64,000 bases of DNA from an uncultured Clostridia bacterium (GCA_930989535.1 CAKNLK010000001.1:1-64000); one strand, 5' to 3'. Counted from the first letter of the stretch, positions 15,887 through 24,031 are shown. A program made the numbers and translations. Notes: generated from the sequence alone by a model not told the origin.

Positions 15887-17344
15887 TTATAATAACTTCA
15901 AAAACCGCTCGTAAGCCTTGGCGAAAATCTGCTCGTTCTTCGGATAATATTCCTTTATATCCGTGGAATTGCGCACGATTTGCCGCGCTTCTTCCGCGTC
16001 CTTGACCTTGCCGAGCGCAATCAGCTGGCAAAGAATATTTCCGAGCGCCGTGCCCTCGCCGGGGCCGGCGGTCACGCGGGTGCCGAGCGCGTCGGCTGTC
16101 GCCTCGTTCAGCATGATATTGTTGCTGCCGCCGCCGACGATATGCAACACGTCGATTTTGCGCCCCGTGAGTTTTTCCAGGGCGAGAATATTGTGTTTAT
16201 ATGCCAGAGCGAGCGAATCGTAGACGCACCTTGCGATTTCAAATTCATTCGCGGGAACGTTTCCGCCCGTTCTCTTGCAGAAGTTGACAATCTTTTCGGG
16301 CATGTCGTGCGGGGAATAAAATTCGTCCGCGTCGGGATTGATGAGGAATTTGCAGGGCTCCACTTTCGCAGCGCCCTCCGCAATCTCCGCAAAGGACATC
16401 TTTTTGCCCTCTTTATCCCACGTGCGCTTGCACTCCTGAATAATCCAAAGCCCCATGATATTTTTCAGGAAGCGGATGGAGTTGTTGTGCCCGCCCTCGT
16501 TCGTATAACCGGCAAGGCGCGCCTCTTTCGTGAGGATGGGTTTGCCCAATTCCATGCCGAGCAGCGACCATGTGCCGCTGGAGAGGAAAGCCGAGTTCTC
16601 GCCCTCTTTCGGGACGGCGAGATAAGCGGAAGCTGTATCGTGCCCCAGCGAGGAAATCACTTTCAGTTCGTGCTTCAAATCCAATTCGTCCGCCACTTCC
16701 TTCGTGACATTTCCCACGACCGTGCCGGGCGAAGTAATTGCGGGGAACAAATTTTTCAAGCCGTACGCGTTGAATATTTTATCGCTGAACTCGTTTTTGC
16801 CCGGGCGAATCAATTGCGACGTGCTTGCAATCGAAAATTCGCACGTCTTTTTACCCGTCAAGAAGTAGACGAACAAATCGGGGATAAACAGCGCGCAATC
16901 CGCATATTTCAGGGCGAGATTGTCATTTTTCTGCATGACGACAAGCTGGCAGAGCGTGTTGAACTTTTGGAATGCAAGCCCTGTTTCCGCAAAGAGCTCG
17001 TCCTTCGACAGAACCTCTTCCAGCATGGCGACGGCGTTTTCCGTATGCGAGCTGCGATAATGGAAGGGATTTGCAAGCAGCTGCCCGTCCTTTCCGATTA
17101 AGCCGAAATCGACGCCCCACGTGTCGATGCCCATGCTGTCGACGCCGCCCGCCTGGTCAGCCTTGATAATTCCCTGTTTCAGCTCGTGATACAGCCGCAG
17201 GATATCCCAGTACAATGCGCCGTTCACTTCCACCGGCTCGTTTAAAAACCGATGAATTTCTTCCAATTCAATTTTTTTGCCGTCGAAATGCCCGATGATT
17301 GCGCGGCCGCTCGAAGCGCCGAAATCAAAAGCAAGTATTTTCAT
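15887..17344 (-). CDS. rhaB: Rhamnulokinase (FGGY family)
   Basis: The 485-residue FGGY kinase has the RhaB N-terminus D-F-G-A-S-S-G-R, the H-R-F-L-N segment, substrate-loop G-I-D-T-W-G-V-D-F and N-T-L-C-Q-L, and the C-terminal G-G-G-S-N-N adenosine motif. It phosphorylates L-rhamnulose to the 1-phosphate in the cytoplasm, and related enzymes may also take L-fuculose. It supplies the substrate of the encapsulation-tagged aldolase at 28143. It is the last gene of the deoR-parA-parB-adh-rhaB unit. Rhamnose isomerase and a transporter are not in the window. Confidence 0.9.
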   Translation of the reverse strand: MKILAFDFGASSGRAIIGHFDGKKIELEEIHRFLNEPVEVNGALYWDILRLYHELKQGIIKADQAGGVDSMGIDTWGVDFGLIGKDGQLLANPFHYRSSHTENAVAMLEEVLSKDELFAETGLAFQKFNTLCQLVVMQKNDNLALKYADCALFIPDLFVYFLTGKKTCEFSIASTSQLIRPGKNEFSDKIFNAYGLKNLFPAITSPGTVVGNVTKEVADELDLKHELKVISSLGHDTASAYLAVPKEGENSAFLSSGTWSLLGMELGKPILTKEARLAGYTNEGGHNNSIRFLKNIMGLWIIQECKRTWDKEGKKMSFAEIAEGAAKVEPCKFLINPDADEFYSPHDMPEKIVNFCKRTGGNVPANEFEIARCVYDSLALAYKHNILALEKLTGRKIDVLHIVGGGSNNIMLNEATADALGTRVTAGPGEGTALGNILCQLIALGKVKDAEEARQIVRNSTDIKEYYPKNEQIFAKAYERFLKLL

Positions 17345-17368
17345 TGTAATCCCCTTTGAATTTTTATT

Positions 17369-18514
17369 TTACCACAAATTTTCGTAGATGCTCATAATAT
17401 CCGCTTTGGTAGGAACTTTGGGGTTGGTCGCCGTGCAGCTGTCGGCAAGTGCGGCTTCCGCCATTGCGGGAATCTTGGAGCGGTACTCGCTTTCCGTGAT
17501 GTTCCCCATCTGCGAAATGGACAGCGGAATATTCATTTCCTTATCCATGAACTGCACCCAGTTTACGAACGCGCGAACCGTCGTGATGGTATTGAAATTT
17601 TGCAAGCCCAACAGCCGCGCAATCGAAACATATTTTTCGACCTGCTTCGGATATTCCTTCTGGCTGCGGGAATGGATATTGATGCCGCTGTTGTATTCGA
17701 TGATGTGCGGCAAAAGCATGGCGTTCGCCCTGCCGTGCGGTATATGGAAATTTGCGCCCAATTGATGCGCCATGCCGTGATTCAAGCCCAGCGACGCGGA
17801 GTTGAAAGCCAACCCTGCCAAGCAGGAAGCCACGTGCATTTTGCGCCGCGCATGCCAATCGTTCCCGTCCAAATAGGCTCGAAGCAGGAACGCGCCGCAG
17901 ATTTCAATCGCCTTTTCCGCCAAAGCAGCCGAAAATTCGTTGTTGTTGATGCTCGTGTACGCCTCGACCGCATGCGTCAAAACATCCATACCCGTATCCG
18001 CCGTGACATTCGGCGGAACGCTCTTCACGAATTCCTCGTCCAAAATCGCTTCATCGGGAAGAAGGCTGTCCGAAACCAACGGATATTTGATATGATGCAC
18101 CGTATCGGTGATAACGGAAAACGAAGTTACTTCCGAACCGGTGCCGCTCGTCGTCGGAATCGCGATGAGCGCGATTTTCTGCTTCTCGTCCATCTTGGAT
18201 GCAAATTCGCGAATCGCCTTCGCTGAATCGATGACGGAGCCGCCTCCGATTGCAATCAAACAGTCCGGCTTATAATCGAGCACCACCTTTACGCCGCCGA
18301 CAATCTTTTCGATGGGCGGGTCGGGAACGACGTCGTTGAACACGCGGAATTCTTTGCCCGTTTCACCCAACGGGTTGGTCACGAGCCGCAATAGTTCGCT
18401 CCCGGAAAAAAATTTATCCGTAATAATCAGGATGCGCTTGTAGGGAATGTCGCGCAACCGCTCGATTGCATTGTCTCCGAAATATATCTTTGTCTTAATG
18501 TCAAAACTCTTCAT
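17369..18514 (-). CDS. Iron-containing alcohol dehydrogenase (PduQ/FucO type)
   Basis: This 381-residue group III alcohol dehydrogenase has the G-G-G-S-V-I-D-S-A-K nucleotide motif near residue 90, the T-T-S-G-T-G-S-E loop, and the iron-site histidines in N-H-G-M-A-H-Q-L-G and I-P-H-G-R-A-N-A. Close family members reduce lactaldehyde to 1,2-propanediol (FucO) or propionaldehyde to propanol (PduQ, EutG), regenerating NAD+. No N-terminal encapsulation helix is visible, unlike the zinc enzyme at 25025. It sits between the ParB-like gene and rhaB, 20-25 bases from each. Which aldehyde it uses cannot be read directly. Confidence 0.88.
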   Translation of the reverse strand: MKSFDIKTKIYFGDNAIERLRDIPYKRILIITDKFFSGSELLRLVTNPLGETGKEFRVFNDVVPDPPIEKIVGGVKVVLDYKPDCLIAIGGGSVIDSAKAIREFASKMDEKQKIALIAIPTTSGTGSEVTSFSVITDTVHHIKYPLVSDSLLPDEAILDEEFVKSVPPNVTADTGMDVLTHAVEAYTSINNNEFSAALAEKAIEICGAFLLRAYLDGNDWHARRKMHVASCLAGLAFNSASLGLNHGMAHQLGANFHIPHGRANAMLLPHIIEYNSGINIHSRSQKEYPKQVEKYVSIARLLGLQNFNTITTVRAFVNWVQFMDKEMNIPLSISQMGNITESEYRSKIPAMAEAALADSCTATNPKVPTKADIMSIYENLW

Positions 18515-18534
18515 TGCACGCCACCGAAATTAAA

Positions 18535-19017
18535 TTACAGCAGATAATCAGGAAGGTCTTTTCCTATGCTGCGAATTGCGTTAAATTTTTCTTCGTGGAT
18601 ATCCGAAACCTGTCCGTCGCTGTCCGCCGTTACCGCAATCTCGGCAGCCGCTTCTGCCTGCCGATAGCGCGCAAGGACTTCCTTTTTCGCCGTCTGCGCG
18701 CCGCTCCCCTCCAAAGTAAGGACGATTGCTTTGACAGCCGCAAGTCCTGCCTCGATTGCCGCCTGAAGGCGCAATTTACCCGAAATCAAAGTGAACGCCT
18801 CCCCGTCGCACAGCACGAACACAGGGTGCAGCACCCCGTATTTTTTGACTGACTTAATCAACTCTGCGGGAACCGATTCCGGCGCAGTAAATTTTATTTT
18901 GGAAATTTCAATTTCAGACAGAGCTGTTTCCGCGCGAAATGCGTTTTTCTGGGCCTTTTCGCCCGTCTTCGAAATCGCGCCCGTCGCGCGCTTGATGCTC
19001 GCGTTTCCTATCGGCAT
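18535..19017 (-). CDS. ParB-fold protein without DNA-binding domain (ParA partner)
   Basis: The 160-residue protein has a basic, probably unstructured N-terminus (about residues 1-30, several Lys and Arg). A ParB/sulfiredoxin-like domain follows (about 33-105): I-E-I-S-K-I, then an I-K-S-V-K-K-Y-G-V-L-H-P-V-F-V segment and L-I-S-G-K-L-R-L-Q-A-A. That last motif replaces the G-E-R-R-x-x-A of chromosomal ParB. The helix-turn-helix and dimerisation domains of true ParB are missing. Its start overlaps the parA stop by ten bases. It may be an adaptor that stimulates ParA while binding a cargo other than DNA, by analogy with McdB and carboxysomes. The cargo is inferred from location. Confidence 0.65.
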   Translation of the reverse strand: MPIGNASIKRATGAISKTGEKAQKNAFRAETALSEIEISKIKFTAPESVPAELIKSVKKYGVLHPVFVLCDGEAFTLISGKLRLQAAIEAGLAAVKAIVLTLEGSGAQTAKKEVLARYRQAEAAAEIAVTADSDGQVSDIHEEKFNAIRSIGKDLPDYLL

Positions 19018-19793
19018 ACTTCCATTACCTCCTTGGCAAGTTCATAATATTCTTTGCTGCTTCTTGAGCTTCTCTTGTATTTTCCGACCGGTTTGCTGTT
19101 GTCCTGCGCCCATTCGATGCTGCTGTCGAGATGAATCTGCGTTTCAAAGACGTGCGCGGGCAATTCCTTCAATGTCTCCATTGTCTGCTTGAAATAATTT
19201 TTTCTTCCGTCGACCTTCGTGACTGCGATTCCCGCAATCTTTAAATCGGGAGCAACGCCCTTCGCCTCGGATAAAAATTCGAACAGGTTGGACAGCCCGA
19301 ACAATCCCCAAGGGCTCGCCTCGACCGGTACAACGAGATAATCGGACGCCGCTAAAATATTCATCACCCATCCGCCGAGCGTGGGCGGCGAATCAATCAA
19401 TATGAAATCGTATTTGCCGGAAGCCTTTACGTTTTGCAGGCATTTTTTCAGCACATATTCCCGCTGCCATTTCGAAAACAATTCAAACTCAATGGAACTC
19501 ATCAGCGTGGAAGAAGGGACGATATCCAGGTTATCGTATCCCGTCGGCAATATATAATCCGTCAAATCGTCCTGCTTTTTAATCGCGGTGTAGAGGTTTT
19601 TCTCCCCTGCCGCCAGCGACAGAACCTTTTCCTCGTCGAAGTACGCGAGGGACAGATTCAGCTGCATATCGCCGTCGACGAGCAAAACTTTTTTGCCCTC
19701 GGCAGCCATAAAGTAGCCGACATTGGAGCAAGTCGTCGATTTGCCGCTGCCCCCCTTGTTGTTTGCAAAACAGATAATCCGCGTATCAGCCAT
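19008..19793 (-). CDS. ParA-family ATPase of the microcompartment locus
   Basis: The protein has a deviant Walker A, N-K-G-G-S-G-K-S-T, near residue 13, with the signature lysine of the ParA/MinD family, A-prime motif V-D-G-D-M-Q-L-N-L-S, and Walker B I-L-I-D-S-P-P. Dimerising ParA ATPases bind the nucleoid and space out plasmids, chemoreceptor arrays or carboxysomes. I chose the ATG at 19793 (GAGGTGG upstream), which overlaps the deoR stop by eight bases; the frame extends to 19838 but that start has no ribosome binding site. No parS-like repeat or replication gene is near, and both neighbours are microcompartment-related, so positioning of the compartment is a more likely task than DNA segregation. 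Confidence 0.85.
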   Translation of the reverse strand: MADTRIICFANNKGGSGKSTTCSNVGYFMAAEGKKVLLVDGDMQLNLSLAYFDEEKVLSLAAGEKNLYTAIKKQDDLTDYILPTGYDNLDIVPSSTLMSSIEFELFSKWQREYVLKKCLQNVKASGKYDFILIDSPPTLGGWVMNILAASDYLVVPVEASPWGLFGLSNLFEFLSEAKGVAPDLKIAGIAVTKVDGRKNYFKQTMETLKELPAHVFETQIHLDSSIEWAQDNSKPVGKYKRSSRSSKEYYELAKEVMEVCR

Positions 19794-20565
19794 TTTCGCC
19801 ACCTCTCGGATAAATGCACTCGATATCGTTCGCAACAAAAATCCTGTTCCACTCGTCGCTCGGGCAACGCTCCGTGATTACGGCGTCGATTCCCGAAAAG
19901 CCGCTTATCGAAGCAAACGACAGCTTGCCGAACTTGGAGGAATCTACGGCAAAAAATACCTGCGAAGCCGCCGCAATCATCTTGCGTTTTACCGCCGCGT
20001 GCGCGTCGCTGCTGTCCGAAAACCCGTGCTCCGCTTCCACTCCTTTGCAGGAAATAAACGCTTTATCGACATGGAAGCGCTCGAGACATTCCTCCGCCTG
20101 GCTGCCGATAAGCGCGCAGGAACGCTCTTTCAGCGAACCGCCGGTGGAAAGTATTTTCCAGCCGGTCACGTCGGACAATTCCATCAATACTTCCAGCGAG
20201 TTCGTCAAAAGCGTGATGTCCTTTTTTGCCTTGATTTTTTGCGCAATAAACAGGGCCGTGGAACTTGCGTCCAAAATCAATGTATCGCCGTCCATGATGA
20301 GCTCCGCCGCAAGTTCCGCTATCTTTTGCTTTGCTTCCACGTTCGCCTTTTTCCGCACCACGTACGGAAGCTCAATCGCCGCGCCTTCGCTGATTACGGC
20401 TCCGCCGTAGGTTTTGACGACGTAGCCCTCTTTCTCCAACTTGTCCAAATCGCGGCGGATTGTTTCCTCCGAAACCTCGAACTGTTTGGCGAGTTCGCTG
20501 ACAACGACGTGTTTTTCTTCTTTCAATGCTGTCAGGATTGAGTTTCTTCTCTCAATAGCAAACAT
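19786..20565 (-). CDS. DeoR-family transcriptional regulator
   Basis: A typical 259-residue DeoR repressor: N-terminal winged HTH (E-R-R-N-S-I-L, then V-S-E-L-A-K-Q-F-E-V-S-E-E-T-I-R-R-D-L-D) and the G-G-A motif at about residue 54, followed by the sugar-phosphate-sensing isomerase-like domain with D-A-S-S-T-A-L-F and a late F-A-S-I-S-G-F-S-G-I-D segment. Such regulators usually respond to phosphorylated sugar intermediates, here plausibly rhamnulose or fuculose 1-phosphate. It heads the parA-parB-adh-rhaB unit. A TTTTGTGGTTTT motif shared by the two main promoters of the locus is a candidate binding site. Confidence 0.9.
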   Translation of the reverse strand: MFAIERRNSILTALKEEKHVVVSELAKQFEVSEETIRRDLDKLEKEGYVVKTYGGAVISEGAAIELPYVVRKKANVEAKQKIAELAAELIMDGDTLILDASSTALFIAQKIKAKKDITLLTNSLEVLMELSDVTGWKILSTGGSLKERSCALIGSQAEECLERFHVDKAFISCKGVEAEHGFSDSSDAHAAVKRKMIAAASQVFFAVDSSKFGKLSFASISGFSGIDAVITERCPSDEWNRIFVANDIECIYPRGGENG

Positions 20566-20604
20566 GAAATCCTTCCCCTTTCTAACTCTTCCGCCGTGCG
20601 GAAT

Positions 20605-20646
20605 TCAAAAAGCACAAAAGGTTCGGGGCAATTTTTGCACCGAACC
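20605..20646 (-). terminator. Terminator between pduT and deoR
   Basis: On the minus strand GGTTCGG and CCGAACC, with an inner TGCAA/TTGC pairing, form a long hairpin followed by TTTTGTGCTTTTT. It lies nine bases after the shell-protein stop. No clear promoter fits between it and deoR, so it may attenuate rather than fully stop transcription into the regulator unit. Confidence 0.8.
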
Positions 20647-20654
20647 CTGTACAA

Positions 20655-21203
20655 TTATAAGATTTGATTTATCAATTTCTTATCGGGCCGTGCTATCACG
20701 GAACTATCCAAATACATTCCGCGCGGTTCAACCGCTTTTTGAGCGCGGGCAATCGCCGCTTCGACCGCGGCCACTTCGCCCGTAATCAAAAGGTAACTCT
20801 TGCCGCACATACCGCGCGCGAGCCGGATTTCAATCAAAGATACTTCCGCCGTTTTCGCCGCCTGGTCTGCCGCAACGATGATTGCCGCCGCATCAAACGT
20901 CTCAATAATGCCGAGCGAATTGACGATTTCCACTTTCGAGGCCCCGTAAATCGCGGGGAAAATTTCATCCGCGGGATTGCCGAGGACAAAGCTGTCGATG
21001 AGGTGCATCGAATGCACCGTCTTTGCCGCCTCGACGGATGCGTTGACTGCGGATAGTTCACCCGTAATAATCACTATGTATTTGCCGGGGCAAACCGTTT
21101 CCGCCTCGATAATATCTACGTCTGCGGTTTTAACCATCGTATCCGCCGCAGTCATGCCGGCCGATACCGTTTTAAATTCCGCCATTCCGATTGCTCTGCT
21201 CAT
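20655..21203 (-). CDS. pduT: BMC-T shell protein, PduT-like
   Basis: The 182-residue protein is a tandem of two BMC domains (about 1-90 and 95-182), the trimer-forming BMC-T class. Cys38 lies in V-C-P-G-K-Y; in PduT the cysteine at this position from three subunits binds a [4Fe-4S] cluster in the central pore. With PduS encoded directly upstream (3-base gap), this gives an electron conduit across the shell for NAD+ or other cofactor recycling. It is the last gene of the long shell and enzyme operon, followed by a terminator. Confidence 0.9.
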   Translation of the reverse strand: MSRAIGMAEFKTVSAGMTAADTMVKTADVDIIEAETVCPGKYIVIITGELSAVNASVEAAKTVHSMHLIDSFVLGNPADEIFPAIYGASKVEIVNSLGIIETFDAAAIIVAADQAAKTAEVSLIEIRLARGMCGKSYLLITGEVAAVEAAIARAQKAVEPRGMYLDSSVIARPDKKLINQIL

Positions 21204-21206
21204 AGG

Positions 21207-22538
21207 TTACCTCTCTGCCTTGTCGATAGTAATAAAATTCGCGTCTACCGTGCGAACGCGCCCCGAAATGGACGCATGGATTGCCACGCTTAAACCGCTT
21301 GCGGGATTGGCAATAATCTGCCCGCGCTCCACCATATCGCCTCCCTTGACCGCAGCCACGGCGGGTGCGCCGATGTGCTGGCGGAGAGGGATTTTTACGC
21401 TCTCTACGGATACACATTCATCCTGCAAGGGAGCGGGCGCATCGTATTTTGCAAGGTCGAGCCTCGCCATCAAACGCTTCATGGGAGCTTTGCGGAACTC
21501 TCTTGCGGGCGAAACGGGCGCGGCCTGTACCTGCGGTGCCTTTACGCCTGCGGCGCGCAGACCGTTTTTGTACTCCGCCATCAACGTGCGAGGCGACAGT
21601 CCCTGGAAGCAGGAATACAGCTCGCACAATCCGCAGGAGCAGCAGAAGAATGTGTCGAGGAAAATATTCGGGTCTTGCACATCCTTGCAGGTTGCCGCGC
21701 GCATAAAGAGATGCGGCTGAATCGGATGCCCCAACAAATGGCGGGGGCAGAGGTCGGTGCACATGCTGCACTGGCAGCAGCTCGCCGCCGCGCGCTTGAG
21801 CATAACTTCCGTGTTCGAGCGCTTGCGCTGCACCAAATAATGATTCTCCGGCAATACGAGGATTGCGTTGGTCGTCTTGGTAATCGGCGCCGTGCCAGGC
21901 ATGATGTTGCCCATCATCGGCCCGCCGACAAAATAGACGGGATTTTTAATCTTTGCGCCGCCGGCCAATGCGACCGCGTCTTCCACGGTTGCGCCGAGCG
22001 GCATTCTGACCGTAATCGGCGAATTGACTTCCGCAACCACGCTCACGAGCTTATCGACGACCGGTTCCTGCTTATGCAGAGCGCGATAAAGGTTGTAGAG
22101 CGTTTCGACGTTGAATACAATCACGCCGCTCTCGATGGGAAGCCCGCCCGGCCGGACGACCTTGCCCGTTACTTCGTATATCAAAACGACTTCGTCGCCC
22201 GCGGGATATACTTCGTCCAAAAGCCCGAGTTTGACGCCGGGATATTTCGGAATAACCCCTTTCAAGGCTTCGACAGCCTGCTTATATGCCTTTTTAATGC
22301 CGATAATTGCCTCTTTTGCCCCCACCGTTTCCATTATTAGGTGAAAGACAGAAACAATTTCATCCGCATGTTTTTCCAATAATTGGCGGTGAAGTTTGAG
22401 CAACGGCTCGCACTCCGCACAGTTCATAATAATCGTTTCGGCGCGTTTGTCCAATTTTGCGTATGTAGGAAAACCTGCGCCGCCGGCACCGACAACACCG
22501 TTCTTTTGCAATATGTCGGCGAGTTCTTTCATTTCCAT
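21207..22538 (-). CDS. pduS: RnfC-like flavo/iron-sulfur oxidoreductase, PduS type
   Basis: The 443-residue protein opens with G-V-V-G-A-G-G-A-G-F-P-T-Y-A-K-L, the Rossmann-like NADH/FMN-binding segment of the RnfC/NuoF group. A middle SLBB-like domain follows, then two [4Fe-4S] motifs, C-C-Q-C-S-M-C-T-D-L-C-P and C-C-S-C-G-L-C-E-L-Y-S-C, and a C-terminal lipoyl-like segment. In cobalamin systems PduS reduces corrinoid, but no cobalamin-dependent enzyme is encoded here, so it more likely shuttles electrons between the lumen and outside together with PduT. Confidence 0.9.
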   Translation of the reverse strand: MEMKELADILQKNGVVGAGGAGFPTYAKLDKRAETIIMNCAECEPLLKLHRQLLEKHADEIVSVFHLIMETVGAKEAIIGIKKAYKQAVEALKGVIPKYPGVKLGLLDEVYPAGDEVVLIYEVTGKVVRPGGLPIESGVIVFNVETLYNLYRALHKQEPVVDKLVSVVAEVNSPITVRMPLGATVEDAVALAGGAKIKNPVYFVGGPMMGNIMPGTAPITKTTNAILVLPENHYLVQRKRSNTEVMLKRAAASCCQCSMCTDLCPRHLLGHPIQPHLFMRAATCKDVQDPNIFLDTFFCCSCGLCELYSCFQGLSPRTLMAEYKNGLRAAGVKAPQVQAAPVSPAREFRKAPMKRLMARLDLAKYDAPAPLQDECVSVESVKIPLRQHIGAPAVAAVKGGDMVERGQIIANPASGLSVAIHASISGRVRTVDANFITIDKAER

Positions 22539-22547
22539 AAACAGCCG

Positions 22548-22811
22548 TTACTCCAAATTTTGTCCTTCGTCCAGAATACCCACGATTGCAGCGTCTACAG
22601 GAGCCGTATCCATACCGCAACCGACGCGCGCGGCACTGCCCTGCGCTACCAAAACATATTCACCGATTCCCGCGCCAATCTTATCGATTGCCACAATCCG
22701 ATGCGAAACTTTTAAGCTCGGAATCGGCTCGACAATCATAAATTTATTTCCAACCAAATTCTCACACTTGCGCGTCGATACGACGCTGCCGATAACCTTT
22801 CCAATAATCAT
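22548..22811 (-). CDS. pduN: BMC-P pentameric vertex protein (EutN/CcmL/PduN)
   Basis: An 87-residue EutN/CcmL-fold protein: M-I-I-G-K-V-I-G-S-V-V-S-T at the start, G-N-K-F-M-I-V in the first barrel half and a D-A-A-I-V-G-I-L-D segment at the end. Five copies cap each vertex of the icosahedral shell; a single copy in the locus is normal. I chose the ATG at 22811 because GAGGTG lies eight bases upstream; a GTG three codons earlier would be too close to that site. Confidence 0.93.
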   Translation of the reverse strand: MIIGKVIGSVVSTRKCENLVGNKFMIVEPIPSLKVSHRIVAIDKIGAGIGEYVLVAQGSAARVGCGMDTAPVDAAIVGILDEGQNLE

Positions 22812-22827
22812 ATGGCGCACACCTCGA

Positions 22828-23472
22828 TTAAATGATTCGAACCGTCATACCGGTCGAAATCTTCGCGGCATTCGCTTCGTCCGTATCGATATGCATTTCC
22901 AAGGTAAAGCTGTCGTTCACGCGGATTTGGACATGGTTGAAAACGGTGCCGCGCTCATTGTCTGCACGGACGGAAACGACGTCGCCGTCTTTCACCCCTG
23001 CGGCCTCGGCGTCCTTCGGCGCCATATGTATATGCCGCTTTGCTATGATGCAGCCTTCCTTCAGATAAATCGCACCCTTCGGCCCGACCAAAGCAATCGG
23101 GGCGCTTCCCGCGATATTGCCCGACTCACGAATCGGAGCTTTTACGCCCAGCTTCAAGGCATCGGTAGCGGAAATCTCGACCTGAGATTTGCCTCTGCAG
23201 GGACCCAAAACACGCACATTTTCAATCGCACGGAGTTTTAAGCCGACGATCGTTACGCATTCTTCGGCGGCAAACTGCCCGCCCATCAACTCTTTCTTTT
23301 TATGCAAAGTATGCCCCGGCCCGAACAGTGCTTCCACATGTTCCTGCGTAAGATGCACATGCCTTGCCGATACGCCGACGGGTACCAAAAAGCCTTTACC
23401 GGATTCCTGCTGCTCTTCCAGCGCCTTTAAAGCAAGTTTCGTAATCAATTCGATTGTCTTTTCTTCTACCAT
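22828..23472 (-). CDS. pduL: PduL-type phosphotransacylase
   Basis: The 214-residue protein has two PduL domains with zinc-ligand histidines in S-A-R-H-V-H-L (near residue 36) and K-R-H-I-H-M (near residue 144). An amphipathic helix in the first 20 residues (T-I-E-L-I-T-K-L-A-L-K-A-L) is separated from the body by a Glu/Gln/Ser linker and fits an encapsulation peptide. It turns propionyl-CoA plus phosphate into propionyl phosphate inside the compartment and recycles CoA for the aldehyde dehydrogenase. The product can be used by AckA in the cytoplasm. Confidence 0.95.
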   Translation of the reverse strand: MVEEKTIELITKLALKALEEQQESGKGFLVPVGVSARHVHLTQEHVEALFGPGHTLHKKKELMGGQFAAEECVTIVGLKLRAIENVRVLGPCRGKSQVEISATDALKLGVKAPIRESGNIAGSAPIALVGPKGAIYLKEGCIIAKRHIHMAPKDAEAAGVKDGDVVSVRADNERGTVFNHVQIRVNDSFTLEMHIDTDEANAAKISTGMTVRII

Positions 23473-23601
23473 AATACCAACCTCGATACGCTTGAGGGCA
23501 ATTTACGGCGCTGCGCCGATTGGCGCATGCCGAAAAAAATGTACACAAAACCATTCCCGCCTGTTTCAACGGGAAGAGATAAATTTTTTTACTGGTTTTA
23601 A

Positions 23602-23645
23602 GCGGCTACCTTCACCCCGCCGGGAAAGGCGGGGTGAAACCGCTC
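23602..23645 (-). other. Strong intra-operon hairpin after the shell gene block
   Basis: TTCACCCCGCC and GGCGGGGTGAA (23612-23639) form a perfect 11-bp stem with a 6-base loop, extended by AGCGG/CCGCT outside a small bulge. No T run follows on the minus strand, so this is not a classic terminator. It lies in a 201-base gap between the last BMC-H gene and pduL, and may protect the 3' end of a shell-gene mRNA or mark a processing site. Confidence 0.6.
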
Positions 23646-23673
23646 CGCTTGATTCGAAATTCCTTTCCTAAAC

Positions 23674-23955
23674 TTATTTAGCAAGCGTAGGCAGGATCTT
23701 TTCGACATCGGAATGAGGGCGAGGAATAACGTGCTTCGCGACCAATTCGCCGAGCTTGGATGCGTTCGCCGCGCCAGCTTCGACAGCAGCGTTCACCGCG
23801 CCGACGTCGCCGCGCACCATGACGCTCACCAATCCGCTGCCGATTTTCTCGGTGCCGATCAAGGAGACGTTCGCAGCTTTGAGCATGGCATCGGCAGCCT
23901 CGATAGCGGCAACCAAACCTCTCGTTTCAATCATTCCCAATGCTTCCAACGACAT
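23674..23955 (-). CDS. BMC-H hexameric shell protein, copy 1
   Basis: A 93-residue canonical single-domain BMC-H protein of the PduA/EutM/CcmK type: [11 protein letters not shown] at the start, pore-loop K-I-G-S-G near residue 38 and V-I-P-R-P-H at the end. Hexamers of such proteins tile the shell facets, with the small pore passing 1,2-propanediol and other metabolites. It is over 85 percent identical to the copy at 24380-24655, with long stretches identical at the DNA level, pointing to recent duplication or gene conversion. Confidence 0.95.
   Translation of the reverse strand: MSLEALGMIETRGLVAAIEAADAMLKAANVSLIGTEKIGSGLVSVMVRGDVGAVNAAVEAGAANASKLGELVAKHVIPRPHSDVEKILPTLAK
23732..23859. repeat. 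Direct repeat inside BMC-H copy 1 (partner 24432-24559)
   Basis: Blocks of 44 bases (23732-23775) and 65 bases (23795-23859) are identical to blocks exactly 700 bases away in the other BMC-H gene, while the bases between and outside differ at synonymous and flanking positions. This is the pattern left by gene conversion between tandem paralogues. Confidence 0.75.
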
Positions 23956-24031
23956 TTCTTTCTCCTCCTTTAGAGATATTTAACGAATTTATTTGTAATT
24001 GTGGGCAAGCGCCCGAACTACCGTTGTTTTA

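Noticed and set aside
15980-17101. 373-codon plus-strand frame opposite rhaB
   Set aside because: Antisense shadow of the rhamnulokinase; no domain or start signal.
18535-19793. Chromosome or plasmid partition locus
   Set aside because: The ParB-like protein lacks HTH and dimerisation domains, no parS-like palindrome or replication gene is near, and all neighbours belong to the compartment regulon.
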